Shown here in pieces: positions 43,317 through 51,230 of a stretch of 64,000 nt of DNA. The DNA is taken from assembly GCA_964507825.1 (NCBI GenBank), contig CAZDQM010000020.1:1-64000 (forward strand), read 5' to 3'. Every line of letters begins with the position of its first letter. The stretch's first letter is position 1. Origin of the DNA: JAWVZS01 sp964507825. Its GTDB lineage: Archaea > Thermoproteota > Nitrososphaeria > Nitrososphaerales > Nitrosopumilaceae. A program made the position numbers and the translations under genes. The notes beneath the pieces were generated by a model. It saw only the letters and a list, made by a program, of their open reading frames with translations, made no database searches and was not told where the DNA came from.

Positions 43317-44174
43317 ATGACAGGGACTTTTCGTAGCATCATCTTTGTGCCTGGAAACAACCCGCGGTTTTTAGAAAAGGCAAAATCACTCGAGGCCGAT
43401 ATAGTCTGCCTTGATCTGGAGGATTCTGTTCCAATGCCTGAAAAAAACACGGCGCGCAAACTCGTACGTGAGTCACTTGAGCACCGCTCCCAGTACGGAA
43501 CATCCGTCTTTGTGCGCACCAACGCACACGAGTCTGGAATGATCCGGGACGACATCAGAGAAATCATACACAAGGGAATTGACGGCATCGTGGTTCCCAA
43601 GGTAAACGACGCGGCAGAGCTGACATCAATAACGCGCGCGCTTGGGGCGGCCGAGAAAAAGGCGGGGATCGGTCCCGTTCCAATCATCCCGTCCATCGAA
43701 TCTGCTAGGGGAGTAGTAAACACATACGAAATCTCCTCGTTCAACAGAGTCTGCGCCGTAATCTTTGGCGTGTTTGATCTATTAAATGACTTGGGGATAG
43801 AATACACAAAGCATCCAGTCGGGGCAGAATATTCGCGTGCAAAGATTCCAGTTGATTCGCGCGCGGCCGGTGTTCCTGCCATTGACGCGATCTGGCAGGA
43901 TCTTGACGATGCAGGTGGACTGACTCGGGACTGTAAGATTGGAAAAAGCCTCGGCTATGCCGGGAAAAGCGTGATTCATCCCGATCAGATTAAAACTGTA
44001 CACCGGATATTTCGTCCCAACAAGACCGAGATCAGCTGGGCTAGGAAGGTATGTGATGCATATCTGAAATCCGCCAAGGGGGGAAGGGGAGCCGCGGTCG
44101 TTGAGGGAAAGATGATTGACGAGGTCCACTACAAGCAGGCAAAGGCGCTACTTGAACTAGCCGGACGCGCATGA
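43317..44174 (+). CDS. CitE/HpcH-type acyl-CoA lyase
   Basis: 285 residues, a TIM barrel of the citrate lyase beta / malyl-CoA lyase group. Motifs RSIIFVPGNNPRFLEKA, DIVCLDLEDSVPMPEK (metal Asp/Glu), FVRTNAHES, VPIIPSIESARGVVN, GVFDLLNDLGIEYTKHP and GKSVIHPDQIKTVHRIF. Likely a malyl-, citramalyl- or beta-methylmalyl-CoA lyase or thioesterase. The stand-alone CitE form without alpha and gamma chains excludes true citrate lyase. It forms an operon with the dehydrogenase upstream. Confidence 0.88.
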   Translation: MTGTFRSIIFVPGNNPRFLEKAKSLEADIVCLDLEDSVPMPEKNTARKLVRESLEHRSQYGTSVFVRTNAHESGMIRDDIREIIHKGIDGIVVPKVNDAAELTSITRALGAAEKKAGIGPVPIIPSIESARGVVNTYEISSFNRVCAVIFGVFDLLNDLGIEYTKHPVGAEYSRAKIPVDSRAAGVPAIDAIWQDLDDAGGLTRDCKIGKSLGYAGKSVIHPDQIKTVHRIFRPNKTEISWARKVCDAYLKSAKGGRGAAVVEGKMIDEVHYKQAKALLELAGRA

Positions 44175-44237
44175 CATGAGTTTGGACGGGTATTTGTTAC
44201 TGAGACAACCATAAAGGCAACGTTGCCCTAGGAATCT

Positions 44238-44966
44238 GTGATACAATTGGCTGACGACCTTGATCCCCTTGCCGTCATTACGCGGATGTTTGAAGCAGAA
44301 AAATTCGAGGATCTTATCGTGTTCTGCAAGAAACTCTTGGATCGTGATCCGAACAATCCCCTTGCATTGCAAAACATCTCGACGGCGTTTTTAAAAGTCA
44401 AAGAGTATGCAGCTGCCATTGAATACTGTGATGCCGTACTTGAAAAGAGCCCTACCGACGAGCATGCATTGCACAACAAAATCCTGGGCTTGGAGGGAAT
44501 GCGGCAATTCGACGGGGTGATCAGATGCGCAGACGACCTTTTATCAGTTGATCCGGGAGATGTTTGGGCGCTAAATACCAAGGGCCTTGCATTAAACGAG
44601 CTCGACAGGCACGAGGACGCATTAAATATTTACGAGCAGGTCTTAAAATCCGATCCAAAAAACATCACGGCATTGTTGAACAAGGCAAACTCCCTGGGCC
44701 TTTTAGGCGAGTTTGAAGAGGCGGCAAAAACCTACGACCTTGTACAGCAGGCCGACTTTGAGATACCCGGAGTGTCTGAGGCCAAGTCATACATGTTCTC
44801 AAGGATGGGACTAGAAGATGAGTCGTTCCTTGCGGCGCAGGGGGTTTTGATAAAAAGGATGCAAAAGTTCAAGGATGATGCAAGGGCGAACAAATGTTCC
44901 GTGTTCCATCAGTTCTGTTGCGAGGAGTTTGACTCTACAAGTCAAAAAATCGGCAGGACGCCGTAG
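44238..44966 (+). CDS. TPR-repeat protein
   Basis: 242 residues made mostly of tetratricopeptide repeats, e.g. FLKVKEYAAAIEYCDAVLEK, LNELDRHEDALNIYEQVLKS and LGLLGEFEEAAKTYDLVQQA, with the usual Pro at repeat starts (DPNNPLALQN, DPGDVWALN). A soluble protein-interaction scaffold. The C-terminus holds CSVFHQFCCEEF, an unusual Cys/His patch. GTG start. It sits ahead of the riboflavin cluster, but ribE has its own TATA box. Confidence 0.87.
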   Translation: MIQLADDLDPLAVITRMFEAEKFEDLIVFCKKLLDRDPNNPLALQNISTAFLKVKEYAAAIEYCDAVLEKSPTDEHALHNKILGLEGMRQFDGVIRCADDLLSVDPGDVWALNTKGLALNELDRHEDALNIYEQVLKSDPKNITALLNKANSLGLLGEFEEAAKTYDLVQQADFEIPGVSEAKSYMFSRMGLEDESFLAAQGVLIKRMQKFKDDARANKCSVFHQFCCEEFDSTSQKIGRTP

Positions 44967-44970
44967 GTCA

Positions 44971-44978
44971 TTTTATAA
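44971..44978 (+). promoter_or_regulatory. TATA box of ribE
   Basis: ttttataa, about 26 bases before ATG 45001. It supports MFTGIVEG as the N-terminus over the ATG at 44995. Confidence 0.55.
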
Positions 44979-45000
44979 GGTAAGGACTGAAATTATGATC

Positions 45001-45591
45001 ATGTTTACCGGTATCGTAGAGGGTGTCGGCAGGGTAAATAAAGTATCCAAGAGTACAGCGAATCGGAGTGCAGTCGAGGTGACAGTGGATCTTGGCAAAA
45101 GCGCGGACAAAATAAAAATCGGCCAGAGCGTGGCGCTCAACGGGGCGTGCCTGACCGTCACGAAGGTGGATAAAAGCCAGTGCAGCTTTGAGATGATTCA
45201 GGAGACAATAAAGAGGACCAATCTAGGAGGCATCAAAAGGGGTGGCATGGTAAACATAGAACGGAGTCTAAGGGCCGGGGACCGGCTTGAGGGGCATTTT
45301 GTCCTAGGCCACATTGATGGCACCGCCACTATAACCAGAATCCAAAAAAAGCCCAAGGAGGTTCAATTCTGGATTGAGCTTCCAAAAACGCTGGCTGGTT
45401 ACATAGTCAAAAAGGGCTCGATTGCAGTCGACGGCATAAGCCTGACCGTGGCTACCGTACGGGGGACGACGGCATCAATATGCCTTATTCCGCATACCAT
45501 CGAGGTTACGAATTTCAAGACAAAAAAGGTAGGCGACAAAGTTAATATTGAAACCGACATTCTTGGCAAATACATTTTGTCACGAGGATAG
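45001..45591 (+). CDS. ribE: Riboflavin synthase, lumazine-barrel (bacterial/eukaryotic) type
   Basis: 196 residues. It begins with the family N-terminus MFTGIVEGVGRV and holds two homologous barrels, each with a lumazine-binding motif (VALNGACLTVTKV and IAVDGISLTVATV) and GHFVLGHIDGTATI. It dismutates two lumazines to riboflavin. Many archaea use an unrelated pentameric RibC instead, so this is the bacterial-type enzyme, as known for thaumarchaea. It opens the cluster ribE-ribB-ribH-gch3-amidohydrolase-arfC. Confidence 0.94.
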   Translation: MFTGIVEGVGRVNKVSKSTANRSAVEVTVDLGKSADKIKIGQSVALNGACLTVTKVDKSQCSFEMIQETIKRTNLGGIKRGGMVNIERSLRAGDRLEGHFVLGHIDGTATITRIQKKPKEVQFWIELPKTLAGYIVKKGSIAVDGISLTVATVRGTTASICLIPHTIEVTNFKTKKVGDKVNIETDILGKYILSRG

Positions 45592-45620
45592 TAACCTACT
45601 ATTTTGTTGGTAACTACCAA
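45589..45620 (+). promoter_or_regulatory. Tandem palindromes upstream of ribB (candidate operator)
   Basis: Two inverted repeats with related half-sites: tagtaacctacta (45589-45601) and ttggtaactaccaa (45607-45620), centres about 18 bases apart, followed by a third half-site ttagtaatcc at 45625-45634. They lie directly upstream of the ribB TATA box (ccttataa, 45633-45640). The archaeal riboflavin regulator RbkR binds palindromes before ribB in other archaea, so it is the natural candidate. That assignment is inference. Confidence 0.6.
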
Positions 45621-45632
45621 TTTTTTAGTAAT

Positions 45633-45640
45633 CCTTATAA
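45633..45640 (+). promoter_or_regulatory. TATA box of ribB
   Basis: ccttataa, about 27 bases before ATG 45664; it sets the start and lies just downstream of the palindromes. Confidence 0.55.
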
Positions 45641-45663
45641 CTAGAGCGTCAGCGGCTTTTCAT

Positions 45664-46332
45664 ATGGGCATGCGCTCGGCAATAGACTCGTTGAGGCGCG
45701 GGGAATTTGTCCTTCTTTATGATTCAGAAGGCAGGGAGAATGAGGTTGACATGGTTGTCGCGGCACAGTTTGCGACCCCGGAACATGTTGCAAGGATGCG
45801 GCAGCATGCGGGGGGGCTGCTCTGCCTTGCAGTCGACCGGTCGTTTGCAGACAAACTCGGCCTTCGATACATGCACGATATTTTGGGCGGCTCGCTGTCT
45901 CCAGAGAGCCGTGAAATGATCATGGGACTTGCCCCTTACGGGGACCATCCGACATTTTCAATCAGCATAAACCATTATCAGACATACACCGGCATTACCG
46001 ATAATGATAGGGCGGCCACAATCCATGAGATGGCAAAGCTGTACAGCGTGGAGAACCCACGAAAAAAGTTCATCTCATCGTTCAAGACCCCGGGCCACGT
46101 TCCACTGCTTATTGCCGCCGAAGGCCTAGTGTCCCAGCGTCAGGGACACACGGAGATGTCTGTATACATGGGGAAGATCGCGGAGCTCGTGCCGATTGCC
46201 GCCATATGTGAGATGATGGATGCGCAGACATATTCTGCGCTGTCTGTGGAAAAGGCGCATCAATACTCGAAGCAAAACGCAATACCGTTCCTAGACGGGA
46301 GGGAACTGCTAGAATACTCTAAGGTGCACTGA
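45664..46332 (+). CDS. ribB: 3,4-dihydroxy-2-butanone 4-phosphate synthase
   Basis: 222 residues from ATG 45664. Motifs GEFVLLYDSEGRENEVDMVV (substrate-binding acidic loop), QHAGGLLCLAV, TGITDNDRAATI, FKTPGHVPLLIAAEGLVSQR and QGHTEMSVYMGKIAEL. It makes the four-carbon unit of riboflavin from ribulose 5-phosphate. The upstream GTG-, TTG- or ATG-type extension to 45604 lies over the operator and TATA box and is not accepted. ribH follows after 2 bases. Confidence 0.95.
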   Translation: MGMRSAIDSLRRGEFVLLYDSEGRENEVDMVVAAQFATPEHVARMRQHAGGLLCLAVDRSFADKLGLRYMHDILGGSLSPESREMIMGLAPYGDHPTFSISINHYQTYTGITDNDRAATIHEMAKLYSVENPRKKFISSFKTPGHVPLLIAAEGLVSQRQGHTEMSVYMGKIAELVPIAAICEMMDAQTYSALSVEKAHQYSKQNAIPFLDGRELLEYSKVH

Positions 46333-46334
46333 TC

Positions 46335-46751
46335 TTGAACATTGCCTTAGTGATTGCGGAATTCAACGAAGAGATAACGTCCCGCATGCGGGCAGTCGCA
46401 CATGAGCGGGCAGAACAGTTGAGCCTTAATGTAAAGCACGTAGCATGCGTGCCGGGATCCTACGACATGCCGATAGTAGTCGATGCGCTACTCCAACGAC
46501 AGGACATTGATGCAATCGTCACGCTTGGCGCCATAATCAAGGGGCAGACCAAGCATGACGAGGTGATATCCCACGCCACGGCGCGGACGCTCTCGGATCT
46601 ATCCATCAGGCACAAAAAGCCAGTCTCCCTTGGAATCTCAGGGCCCGGAATGCAGCAAAGGCATGCATATGCCAGAATCCGTCCGGTTGCCGAACGCGCG
46701 GTGGATGCAGTATTAAAAATCTCACAGGAGCTGAAAAAAATCCCAAAATGA
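46335..46751 (+). CDS. ribH: 6,7-dimethyl-8-ribityllumazine synthase
   Basis: 138 residues. LVIAEFNEEITSRM (substrate loop), VPGSYDMPIVVDALLQ, TLGAIIKGQTKHDEVISHA (phosphate-binding and catalytic His) and VSLGISGPGMQQ. It condenses the RibB product with the pyrimidine intermediate to lumazine. TTG start, 2 bases after the ribB stop. The usual TxEQA segment is replaced by GPGMQQRHAYAR, a variant seen in archaea. Confidence 0.94.
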   Translation: MNIALVIAEFNEEITSRMRAVAHERAEQLSLNVKHVACVPGSYDMPIVVDALLQRQDIDAIVTLGAIIKGQTKHDEVISHATARTLSDLSIRHKKPVSLGISGPGMQQRHAYARIRPVAERAVDAVLKISQELKKIPK

Positions 46752-47500
46752 TCCAGATGACCATAATGAAGATCACCGGATACGGTCCGTGGACGCTTAC
46801 CCTAGGTAGCGACCGAGAGCACCAGCTGCAGATGCTCCAGGCGTCCATGTATCGTGAGATTCAGGACATGTTTTCCAGAAAAAACAGCTTGGCCTTCCTT
46901 AATCGCAGTGATGAATACTTTGCGGCAACCAACGGCCTGACGATTCAGGATCACGTTGCAATACAAGAGCATTTAAGATCAAAGTTTGACCTGCGCCTTG
47001 AAATGTCGATAGGACGCGCCAGCACTCCGTTTGAAGCAAATCTAGATGCCTTTGATGCAAACAAGTCGGGTATGTTGCTAGACGAGGAACACGACATCTA
47101 CGGGCGGGCAGGCAGCTCGCCAGACGAGCAGACTACGATCATGCACATGGATGTGGAGAACCTTTCATCCTCGCAAAAAACCATGTCACCTTATGAGATC
47201 TCTAGTTCAATGTTCTCGCTTTTGGCAGAAATGTCTTCGTTCTTTATGGAAAGAGACTCTCTGACATTTTTTCTGGGAGGTGACAACTTTATGATCGTAA
47301 CACACGGTGATTCAAGGTCGTTTGCAACGGAGTTCATTGATCTGGCCAAACAAAGGCATGACATTGCCCTGAACTGCGGAATTGGGCGCGCCAAGACCTC
47401 TAGGGACGCGGCCAGACTTGCAACAGAGTCCCTTGATACCATACGTGCAATACGGGATTCACATGGTGCCAAGCCCTCGATTTATGAGATGGCATGCTGA
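46748..47500 (+). CDS. gch3: GTP cyclohydrolase III (ArfA)
   Basis: 250 residues of the archaeal GCH III family, related to nucleotide cyclases: KITGYGPWTLTLGSDREHQL at the N-terminus, FLNRSDEYFAATNGL, and FFLGGDNFMIVTHGD with metal-binding Asp. It opens GTP to the formylamino-pyrimidine FAPy, the first archaeal step to riboflavin and F420. The ATG overlaps the ribH stop (ATGA). Its product needs a deformylase, and the next gene is an amidohydrolase. Confidence 0.92.
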   Translation: MIQMTIMKITGYGPWTLTLGSDREHQLQMLQASMYREIQDMFSRKNSLAFLNRSDEYFAATNGLTIQDHVAIQEHLRSKFDLRLEMSIGRASTPFEANLDAFDANKSGMLLDEEHDIYGRAGSSPDEQTTIMHMDVENLSSSQKTMSPYEISSSMFSLLAEMSSFFMERDSLTFFLGGDNFMIVTHGDSRSFATEFIDLAKQRHDIALNCGIGRAKTSRDAARLATESLDTIRAIRDSHGAKPSIYEMAC

Positions 47501-48681
47501 TAAAAAATACAAGCGCGTTATTGGGACACGACCTTGAATATGTTGAACAGACAAGAGTCCGTGCCGGCGGCACGTTTTCTGGAATTGGCGCCGGCCTGCG
47601 TCCTCGCTCCGGGGAGGAGACCCTAGACTGCGAGGGCCTCTTGATGATTCCGGGGCTGGTAAACTGTCATACGCACGTCGGTGACTCTATAGGAAAGGAC
47701 GTGACGCTAAACGACTCTGTCGACAATAAAATACACCCTGTTTTTGGCGCGAAATCAAAAATCCTTTCCACCACGGATTCGGGACACCTTGTATCTTTTA
47801 TGCGGAGCACGTGCCAGTCGATGATTCAAAAGGGAATCACGACATTTGTTGACTTTAGGGAAGGCGGCACGGAAGGCGTGTCGCTTTTAAAAAAGGCAGT
47901 CTCTGCACTGCCAATCCGGACGATAATTCTGGGAAGAACCGGGCAGTATCATGACGCAAGGCAGATTCGTTCCAATGAAAGGTTTCCAAGATCCAAGGTG
48001 GGGGAGCTTGATTCCCTGCTTGGGGCGTGCGACGGGCTGGGAATCAGCGGGGCAAATGAGAACAGTACGGCGCAGCTCCGGCTTTATTCTAGGACGGCAA
48101 AGCTTCGTGCAATACATGCGGCCGAGACTAGGGCAAGCATCTCTACATCAAAAAAAATGACGGACAGATCCGAGGTGGAACGCGCCCTTGAGGCAAAGCC
48201 GCACTTTATGGTCCACATGACGTATGCAAGCCCAAGCGAGCTAGACGCGGCCGCCAAAAGGATCCGTGGAATAGTTGTCTGTCCTAGGGCAAACGCCTCC
48301 CTAGCGGAGGGCATACCGGACATCGAACTGATGCTCAAGTCCGGTGTGAATCTAGCGCTTGGAACGGATAATGTAATGATAAACTCGCCTGATATGTTTC
48401 GTGAAATGGACTATATCTGGAAGGTTACCATGGGCCTCAAAAGGCGCAGGATTGATCCCCGGATAATTTTACAGATGGCGACCGTCAACGCGGGGCGGAT
48501 TCTGGGCAAAAACGTGGGGGTGATCGACCGTAACATGCTTGCAGACGCGGTATTCTTGGACAAGCATGCCATTGATCTTGAGCCCATGCACAGTCCGCAT
48601 GCCTCTATAGTTCACCGAGCTTCTGAAACCTCGGTCCGTGCGGTGATGATTGGAGGGAGGATCATTCATGGCAGGATCTAG
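47494..48681 (+). CDS. Amidohydrolase in the riboflavin cluster (candidate FAPy deformylase)
   Basis: 395 residues, cytosine-deaminase-like metal-dependent hydrolase. Metal ligands visible: HxH in LVNCHTHVGDS, His in LRAIHAAETR, His in FMVHMTYASP, and Asp in LALGTDNVMINSP. It lies between GTP cyclohydrolase III and the ArfC-type reductase with overlapping ends on both sides. In euryarchaea that step, deformylation, is done by ArfB of the creatininase family, which is not seen here. A non-orthologous replacement is therefore likely on position alone. Deamination of a pyrimidine intermediate is the alternative. Confidence 0.82.
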   Translation: MLIKNTSALLGHDLEYVEQTRVRAGGTFSGIGAGLRPRSGEETLDCEGLLMIPGLVNCHTHVGDSIGKDVTLNDSVDNKIHPVFGAKSKILSTTDSGHLVSFMRSTCQSMIQKGITTFVDFREGGTEGVSLLKKAVSALPIRTIILGRTGQYHDARQIRSNERFPRSKVGELDSLLGACDGLGISGANENSTAQLRLYSRTAKLRAIHAAETRASISTSKKMTDRSEVERALEAKPHFMVHMTYASPSELDAAAKRIRGIVVCPRANASLAEGIPDIELMLKSGVNLALGTDNVMINSPDMFREMDYIWKVTMGLKRRRIDPRIILQMATVNAGRILGKNVGVIDRNMLADAVFLDKHAIDLEPMHSPHASIVHRASETSVRAVMIGGRIIHGRI

Positions 48682-49330
48682 ACCCACCGTAATCATCTCG
48701 GCGGCAATGTCAGTTGACGGCAGGATTGCGACAAAAGGCGGGGATTCGAGGATCTCTTCTAGAAAGGATCTAGTACGCGTGCACAAGCTCCGCTCTGAGG
48801 TTGATGCAATACTGATCGGTGCAAATACGATGCGCAGGGACGACCCACTCCTTACCGTACGGCACACCAAGGGAAGAAATCCGACGCGTATCATATTGGA
48901 TTCACGCGGGACAATCCCGACCAAATCAAGAATAATTCATACTGCCAAACGAGTCCCTACGATAATTGCAGTATCTGAGTCCATCCCCAAAAGGAACCTG
49001 GATCGGCTTGAGCGCCTTCCTGTGGAGATAATGGTCTGCGGCGACGGGCGAGTAGATACCAAAAAGCTACTAAGGCGTCTTGCCTCAAGGGGTATTGGAA
49101 CCCTGCTAGTGGAGGGCGGGGGGGCGACAAACTGGGATTTTATAAAAAACGGCATCTTTGACAGGCTTGTCATTACCATATCCCCAAAAATCATCGGGGG
49201 GGCGGGCGCGATATCGCTGGTACAGGGCTCTGGATTCCCCCGCATTAAGGGATCACCTGAGTTGCGCCTAGATGAGGTGAAGAAAAGCGGAGACGAGCTT
49301 GTGTTACATTATTCAAAAAGCACGGACTGA
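48668..49330 (+). CDS. arfC: Diamino-ribosylamino-pyrimidinone phosphate reductase (ArfC, RibD-C family)
   Basis: 220 residues from ATG 48668. Dihydrofolate-reductase-like fold: VIISAAMSVDGRIATKGGDS, VDAILIGANTMRRDDPLLTV, PTRIILDSRGTIP and GTLLVEGGGATNWDFI. It reduces the ribose of the pyrimidine intermediate to ribityl with NADPH; no deaminase domain is attached, as in archaea and fungi. It overlaps the amidohydrolase end by 14 bases. Last gene of the cluster. Confidence 0.93.
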   Translation: MAGSRPTVIISAAMSVDGRIATKGGDSRISSRKDLVRVHKLRSEVDAILIGANTMRRDDPLLTVRHTKGRNPTRIILDSRGTIPTKSRIIHTAKRVPTIIAVSESIPKRNLDRLERLPVEIMVCGDGRVDTKKLLRRLASRGIGTLLVEGGGATNWDFIKNGIFDRLVITISPKIIGGAGAISLVQGSGFPRIKGSPELRLDEVKKSGDELVLHYSKSTD

Positions 49331-49388
49331 ACCCGGGGTGCAAAACGGGCCATGATTACACGTAACTTTTACCCATATGTTGGGTGGT

Positions 49389-49490
49389 ATGGGACGCATT
49401 GCGTGCAAAAAGTGTAACTCTATTATGCGCCGGGCGAATCACATATACCATGCACCTGAGGGATTCCATCCATGTCAACTATATCGTTGA
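49389..49490 (+). CDS. 33-residue Cys-containing peptide (tentative)
   Basis: An ATG frame with IACKKCNSIMRRANHIYHAP and a later HPCQ, i.e. one CxxC plus His/Cys that could bind zinc. It overlaps the start of the hemerythrin-like gene by 19 bases. Too short to be sure. Confidence 0.25.
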   Translation: MGRIACKKCNSIMRRANHIYHAPEGFHPCQLYR

Positions 49491-50023
49491 GAAGGGATCA
49501 CGACCTCATAGACAAGGTGCTCCGAGCCATGAAGTCCACCGTTCAAATGCTACGCGACGGCAAGCATATTCCGGAGCCAATCTTGGCGCAGGTGATTGAT
49601 TTTTCGAGCAACTTTACGGACGTCTGTCACCATGGCAAGGAGGAGGGCTCGTTGTTTCCGTCACTGGAAAGGGCCGGGATGCCCAAGGACACGGGACCGA
49701 TTGCAATGATGTTGATGGATCACCGCCGGCAGAGGGAAATTGCCAGTAACATGGCCGATGCCGCAAAACAATACATTGCCTCCGGCGATCCGGCAGGCCT
49801 GATTGTAATCATGGAAGAGTACATCTCCCATGTTACCGAACACCTGTGGAAGGAGAACAATCGCCTGTTCATGATGGCCGAGGCCCGGTTGCAGCATGTT
49901 GCATCGCAGGTGGACCGGGAACTTGGGGAAATTGAGGATGCCAAGCTGGAGGAAATCGGCAAGTCACGCCAGCATTATGAGGATCTGGCAGACAGTCTGG
50001 AAAAGCACGCGTCTGACAACTAG
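49472..50023 (+). CDS. Hemerythrin-like HHE-domain protein
   Basis: 183 residues, four-helix bundle with hemerythrin ligands: RDHDLIDKV, VCHHGKEEGSLFPSLE, DHRRQREIASNM and HVTEHLWKENNRLFMMAE. The HxxxE and HHxxEE pattern binds a diiron centre, suggesting oxygen or NO sensing, storage or repair. A C-terminal helix of about 35 residues follows the domain. It is a single gene converging on tfe with a 1-base gap. Confidence 0.9.
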   Translation: MSTISLRRDHDLIDKVLRAMKSTVQMLRDGKHIPEPILAQVIDFSSNFTDVCHHGKEEGSLFPSLERAGMPKDTGPIAMMLMDHRRQREIASNMADAAKQYIASGDPAGLIVIMEEYISHVTEHLWKENNRLFMMAEARLQHVASQVDRELGEIEDAKLEEIGKSRQHYEDLADSLEKHASDN

Positions 50024-50024
50024 G

Positions 50025-50540
50025 TCAGAATATCTGCTGCATGTCTTTTTTAATATCGATGATCTTTTTCTGGTATGCCTTTTTTGATCTGGCATTCTTT
50101 TTGAGGTTTAGGACTTTGCCGCACGAGGTACACTTGAACATGTCCTCAAGCGCGGTCTCAAACGTCACCCTAGAACAATCCTCGTTTCCACAGTGGTAGA
50201 AATCCGAGGACTCTTCATAATCAAGTCTTTGTTGCAATCTTTCTTGGATCTTTTTCTTTTGACTTTCGATGAAGTTCTCCACCTCTTCCCTTCTAGTTCT
50301 CCACCTGTACACGAACCACCCCTTTCGTTCATCCTTTACCCTAATTCCGGTAATTAGGGATTTTCCAAAAAGATCGTAGAGGACCTTTCTTACCATGTTG
50401 ATCCTAAGGCCCGTAGAGCTTGCTATCTCCTCATCGGTGGCGTCCTCTGCCTTGAGAAGTGATCTTGCAACCTTGAGATACTCGTCGCCCCCGATCATGG
50501 CTGCGATTCTTACAAAGGGATCCTCGTACTTGTCGACCAA
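50025..50540 (-). CDS. tfe: Transcription factor E, alpha subunit
   Basis: 171 residues. Winged-helix N-terminus (DATDEEIASSTGLRINMVRK and VLYDLFGKSLITGIRVKDER), a coiled middle, and a zinc ribbon (FYHCGNEDCSRVTFETAL, FKCTSCGKVL). It stabilises the open promoter complex of archaeal RNA polymerase. The start is given as TTG/GTG-type at 50540. The spacer to trm56 (50541-50695) shows no feature. Confidence 0.94.
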   Translation of the reverse strand: MVDKYEDPFVRIAAMIGGDEYLKVARSLLKAEDATDEEIASSTGLRINMVRKVLYDLFGKSLITGIRVKDERKGWFVYRWRTRREEVENFIESQKKKIQERLQQRLDYEESSDFYHCGNEDCSRVTFETALEDMFKCTSCGKVLNLKKNARSKKAYQKKIIDIKKDMQQIF

Positions 50541-50695
50541 TTATTATTCTTTCCAGAGTCCTGTATTAATCCCTTACCCGGTATGCTACAACCTATACAG
50601 GAATTAATTCCATCATTTGATGGCGCGTCCGGCTTGCCGGTTACGAGTGCATGTTGTTATTGGGCGTAATTAGAAACGTGCGGCATTGCGGGGGG

Positions 50696-51229
50696 TCATG
50701 AGCCACTATTTAGGACGTTTTTACCCCTGCTTTCTGGCACGATGGTTTTTTTTGCGCCTTTGAATTTTTTGTCAAACTGCCTACCGTCTTGTATCCTGTC
50801 AAGCAGAACTGCTAGCGCACCTATCTCTGAATGCGGCTGGCTTGCAACTGCCACATTGTATTTTGCCATCGTGTATACGTCCCTTGGGACCTTTTCTGCC
50901 CCCACGATTATCAGGATCTTCTCCTCCCCTGCAATCTGCTTGTCTATCTTGTGAACTAGCTCCCCGTACATTGTCAGGTGCACGGCGGCAAAACCCTCCT
51001 TGATTTTTGCCCTGAGCAGTTTCTTCCATCCGTCAATTACGACCAACTTGAAATCTCCCCCCCATGTGGCGTTGATCCTCTCTATCGTATCCTTGATCTC
51101 CGGATTGACCTCGTCCATGTAGATTCGTGATGCTCCAAGCGCCCTCGATACCAGCGCAACATGGGTAGTCGCCCTGTCGTCCCGGACCAGCCTCTGTCCT
51201 ATTCGCAATACCTCGATCTCCATGGCCAT
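50696..51229 (-). CDS. trm56: tRNA (cytidine-56-2'-O)-methyltransferase
   Basis: 177 residues from ATG 51229. SPOUT fold: IEVLRIGQRLVRDDRATTHV at the N-terminus, AVHLTMYGELVHKI and KILIIVGAEKVPRDVYTMA, then NVAVASQPHSEIGALAVLLD, which matches aTrm56. It methylates C56 in the T loop of archaeal tRNAs. The start follows the hflX stop as TAAGATG, one base apart, so the two genes are coupled. The ATG at 51271 lies inside hflX and is not needed. Confidence 0.94.
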   Translation of the reverse strand: MAMEIEVLRIGQRLVRDDRATTHVALVSRALGASRIYMDEVNPEIKDTIERINATWGGDFKLVVIDGWKKLLRAKIKEGFAAVHLTMYGELVHKIDKQIAGEEKILIIVGAEKVPRDVYTMAKYNVAVASQPHSEIGALAVLLDRIQDGRQFDKKFKGAKKTIVPESRGKNVLNSGS

Positions 51230-51230
51230 C

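Noticed and set aside
50541..50695. Possible small RNA or peptide between tfe and trm56
   Set aside because: Only a 28-residue frame and no stable structure evident by eye.
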